DNA from: Streptomyces tibetensis
Lineage (GTDB): Bacteria; Actinomycetota; Actinomycetes; Streptomycetales; Streptomycetaceae
Reading direction: 5' to 3'
Length of the DNA stretch: 64,000 nucleotides
NCBI RefSeq assembly: GCF_007655005.1
Contig: NZ_SZVW01000008.1
Span: forward strand, 1-64,000
Notes under the pieces: model-generated
The model's database searches: none
What the model saw: the letters and a program-made list of their open reading frames with translations, nothing else
What the model was told of the DNA's origin: nothing
Translations under genes and position numbers: made by a program
In this document: positions 63,182-64,000 of the stretch, piece after piece
Layout of the letters: every line of letters begins with the position of its first letter
Position numbering within the stretch: the first letter of the stretch is position 1

Positions 63182-63923
63182 GCACACTCCAGCCGAACCG
63201 CGGCTGCCGGCGCTCCAGGAAGGCGGCGACACCCTCCGCGGTGTCGCCGCTCGCCCGCGCCTGCCCGGCCCAGTGCGCGTCCCGGTCCGTACGCCCGTCC
63301 GCGAACTCCTTGGCCGCCGCCTGCGTCAGCTGCGAACGGGATGCCAGGATCCGGGTGAACTCGGCGACCCGCTTGCCGAGTTCACCCTCGGGCAGCACCT
63401 CGTCCACCATCCCGGCGCGCAGCGCCCGCTGCGCGTCGATCAACTCCCCGGAGAACAGCAGGTACTTGGCGGTGGCCGGACCCACCAGGGACACCAGCCG
63501 CCGGGTCGAGGACGCCGGATACACGATGCCGAGCTTCGCGGGTGTCACACCGAACAGCGCCCCGTCCTCGGCGAACCGCAGATCGCAGGCCGCCGCCAGC
63601 TGCGACCCGCCGCCCACGCAGTGCCCCCGGATCGCGGCCAGCGTCGGCTTCGGGAACCTGACCAGCGCCTCCTCGGCCCGCACGGCCAGCCCCTGCGCCT
63701 CCTCGGGCGAGCCCCGCAGCGTCGAGATGTCGGCCCCGGCGCAGAACGTGCCCCCCTCACCGGTCAGCACCAGCGCCCGTACGGCCGGGTCCTGCGCGAG
63801 CTCATCCAGCACAGTGGGGAGGGAGCGCCACATCGCGGCCGTCATGGCGTTGCGCTTCTCGGGATGACGTATGACGACCGTCGCGACCGAGTCGGTCACG
63901 CGGTGCTTCAGCTGCGGCTCCAT
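63168..63923 (-). CDS. enoyl-CoA hydratase/isomerase-family protein lacking both usual catalytic Glu
   Basis: This 251-residue crotonase-fold protein has the oxyanion segments CAGADIS and RGHCVGGGSQLA. The two glutamates of classic hydratases are replaced: the first position is Gln108 (GGGSQLA) and the second Pro128 (FGVTPAKLG). It may be an isomerase, hydrolase or decarboxylase-type member, or use other acids. The ATG at 63923 lies 78 nt from the window end, so upstream context is lost. It converges with the DJ-1/PfpI gene. Confidence 0.85.
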   Translation of the reverse strand: MEPQLKHRVTDSVATVVIRHPEKRNAMTAAMWRSLPTVLDELAQDPAVRALVLTGEGGTFCAGADISTLRGSPEEAQGLAVRAEEALVRFPKPTLAAIRGHCVGGGSQLAAACDLRFAEDGALFGVTPAKLGIVYPASSTRRLVSLVGPATAKYLLFSGELIDAQRALRAGMVDEVLPEGELGKRVAEFTRILASRSQLTQAAAKEFADGRTDRDAHWAGQARASGDTAEGVAAFLERRQPRFGWSVPTSG

Positions 63924-64000
63924 GCGCCGGATGCTATCCGGATGCCAAACCCGTACAACCCGAATAGTTCGCCGAGACGGCACAACAGGGACAGGACCAG

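Overview
The window is a very GC-rich, gene-dense piece of an actinobacterial chromosome, almost certainly Streptomyces. Lineage markers are a WhiB-like protein, an SsgA-like sporulation protein (SsgD type), a two-domain small laccase with a Tat leader, an LPFR-motif small protein, an SCO6745-family protein, frequent GTG/TTG starts and ATGA/GTGA stop-start overlaps. From memory, the gene order resembles the S. coelicolor SCO6696-SCO6748 stretch (PcaV SCO6704, SLAC SCO6712, ssgD SCO6722, SCO6745). I could not run an alignment. I saw no rRNA, tRNA, CRISPR array, insertion sequence or prophage.

Left part (1-11.4 kb): tandem repeats, an LAL-like ATPase that lacks the usual C-terminal DNA-binding domain, then a complete protocatechuate branch of the beta-ketoadipate pathway on the minus strand (pcaI-J-F-H-G-B-L) with a divergent MarR regulator (pcaV). 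Together these convert protocatechuate to succinyl-CoA and acetyl-CoA. A DUF3048 lipoprotein and a zinc alcohol dehydrogenase follow.

12.9-22.1 kb: split LigD-type repair genes (ATP-dependent ligase and primase-polymerase, divergent), then a secreted redox/sugar module. It holds a ThuA plus PQQ-type sugar dehydrogenase fusion, a cupredoxin-Ig-DUF1080 protein translationally coupled to it, a divergent small laccase, and a LacI regulator with a perfect GAGAGCGCTCTC operator. This is my strongest candidate for an undescribed system.

22.1-37 kb: VOC protein, WhiB-like factor, acyl-ACP desaturase preceded by three operator-like palindromes at exact 15-bp spacing, dimethylargininase, an Orn/Lys/Arg-type decarboxylase with an inserted 8-residue Gly-rich repeat, an ABC-F ATPase with a possible leader, a GPP34 protein, a PEP mutase-like enzyme, ssgD, a secreted BNR-repeat protein, small proteins, endonuclease V, a saccharopine dehydrogenase-like reductase and a YjbR-type protein.

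37-45 kb: a fatty-acid oxidation group (CaiB-type racemase, thiolase, FadB) with a MerR regulator, an amino-acid permease, and a dienelactone-hydrolase-like protein whose nucleophile position is glycine.

45-64 kb: arginase-family enzyme, a secreted peptidase cluster (M1, S15/CocE-like, M14), a BCCT transporter, D-amino-acid oxidase, an unrecognised 340-residue protein, a second ABC-F ATPase, a glycolipid-binding-type protein, Tex, the LPFR peptide, the SCO6745-family protein with a palindromic operator, a GlxA-type AraC regulator, a DJ-1/PfpI protein and an enoyl-CoA hydratase-family protein lacking both usual catalytic glutamates. Two copies of a dispersed Streptomyces-type intergenic repeat lie upstream of pcaH and downstream of tex.
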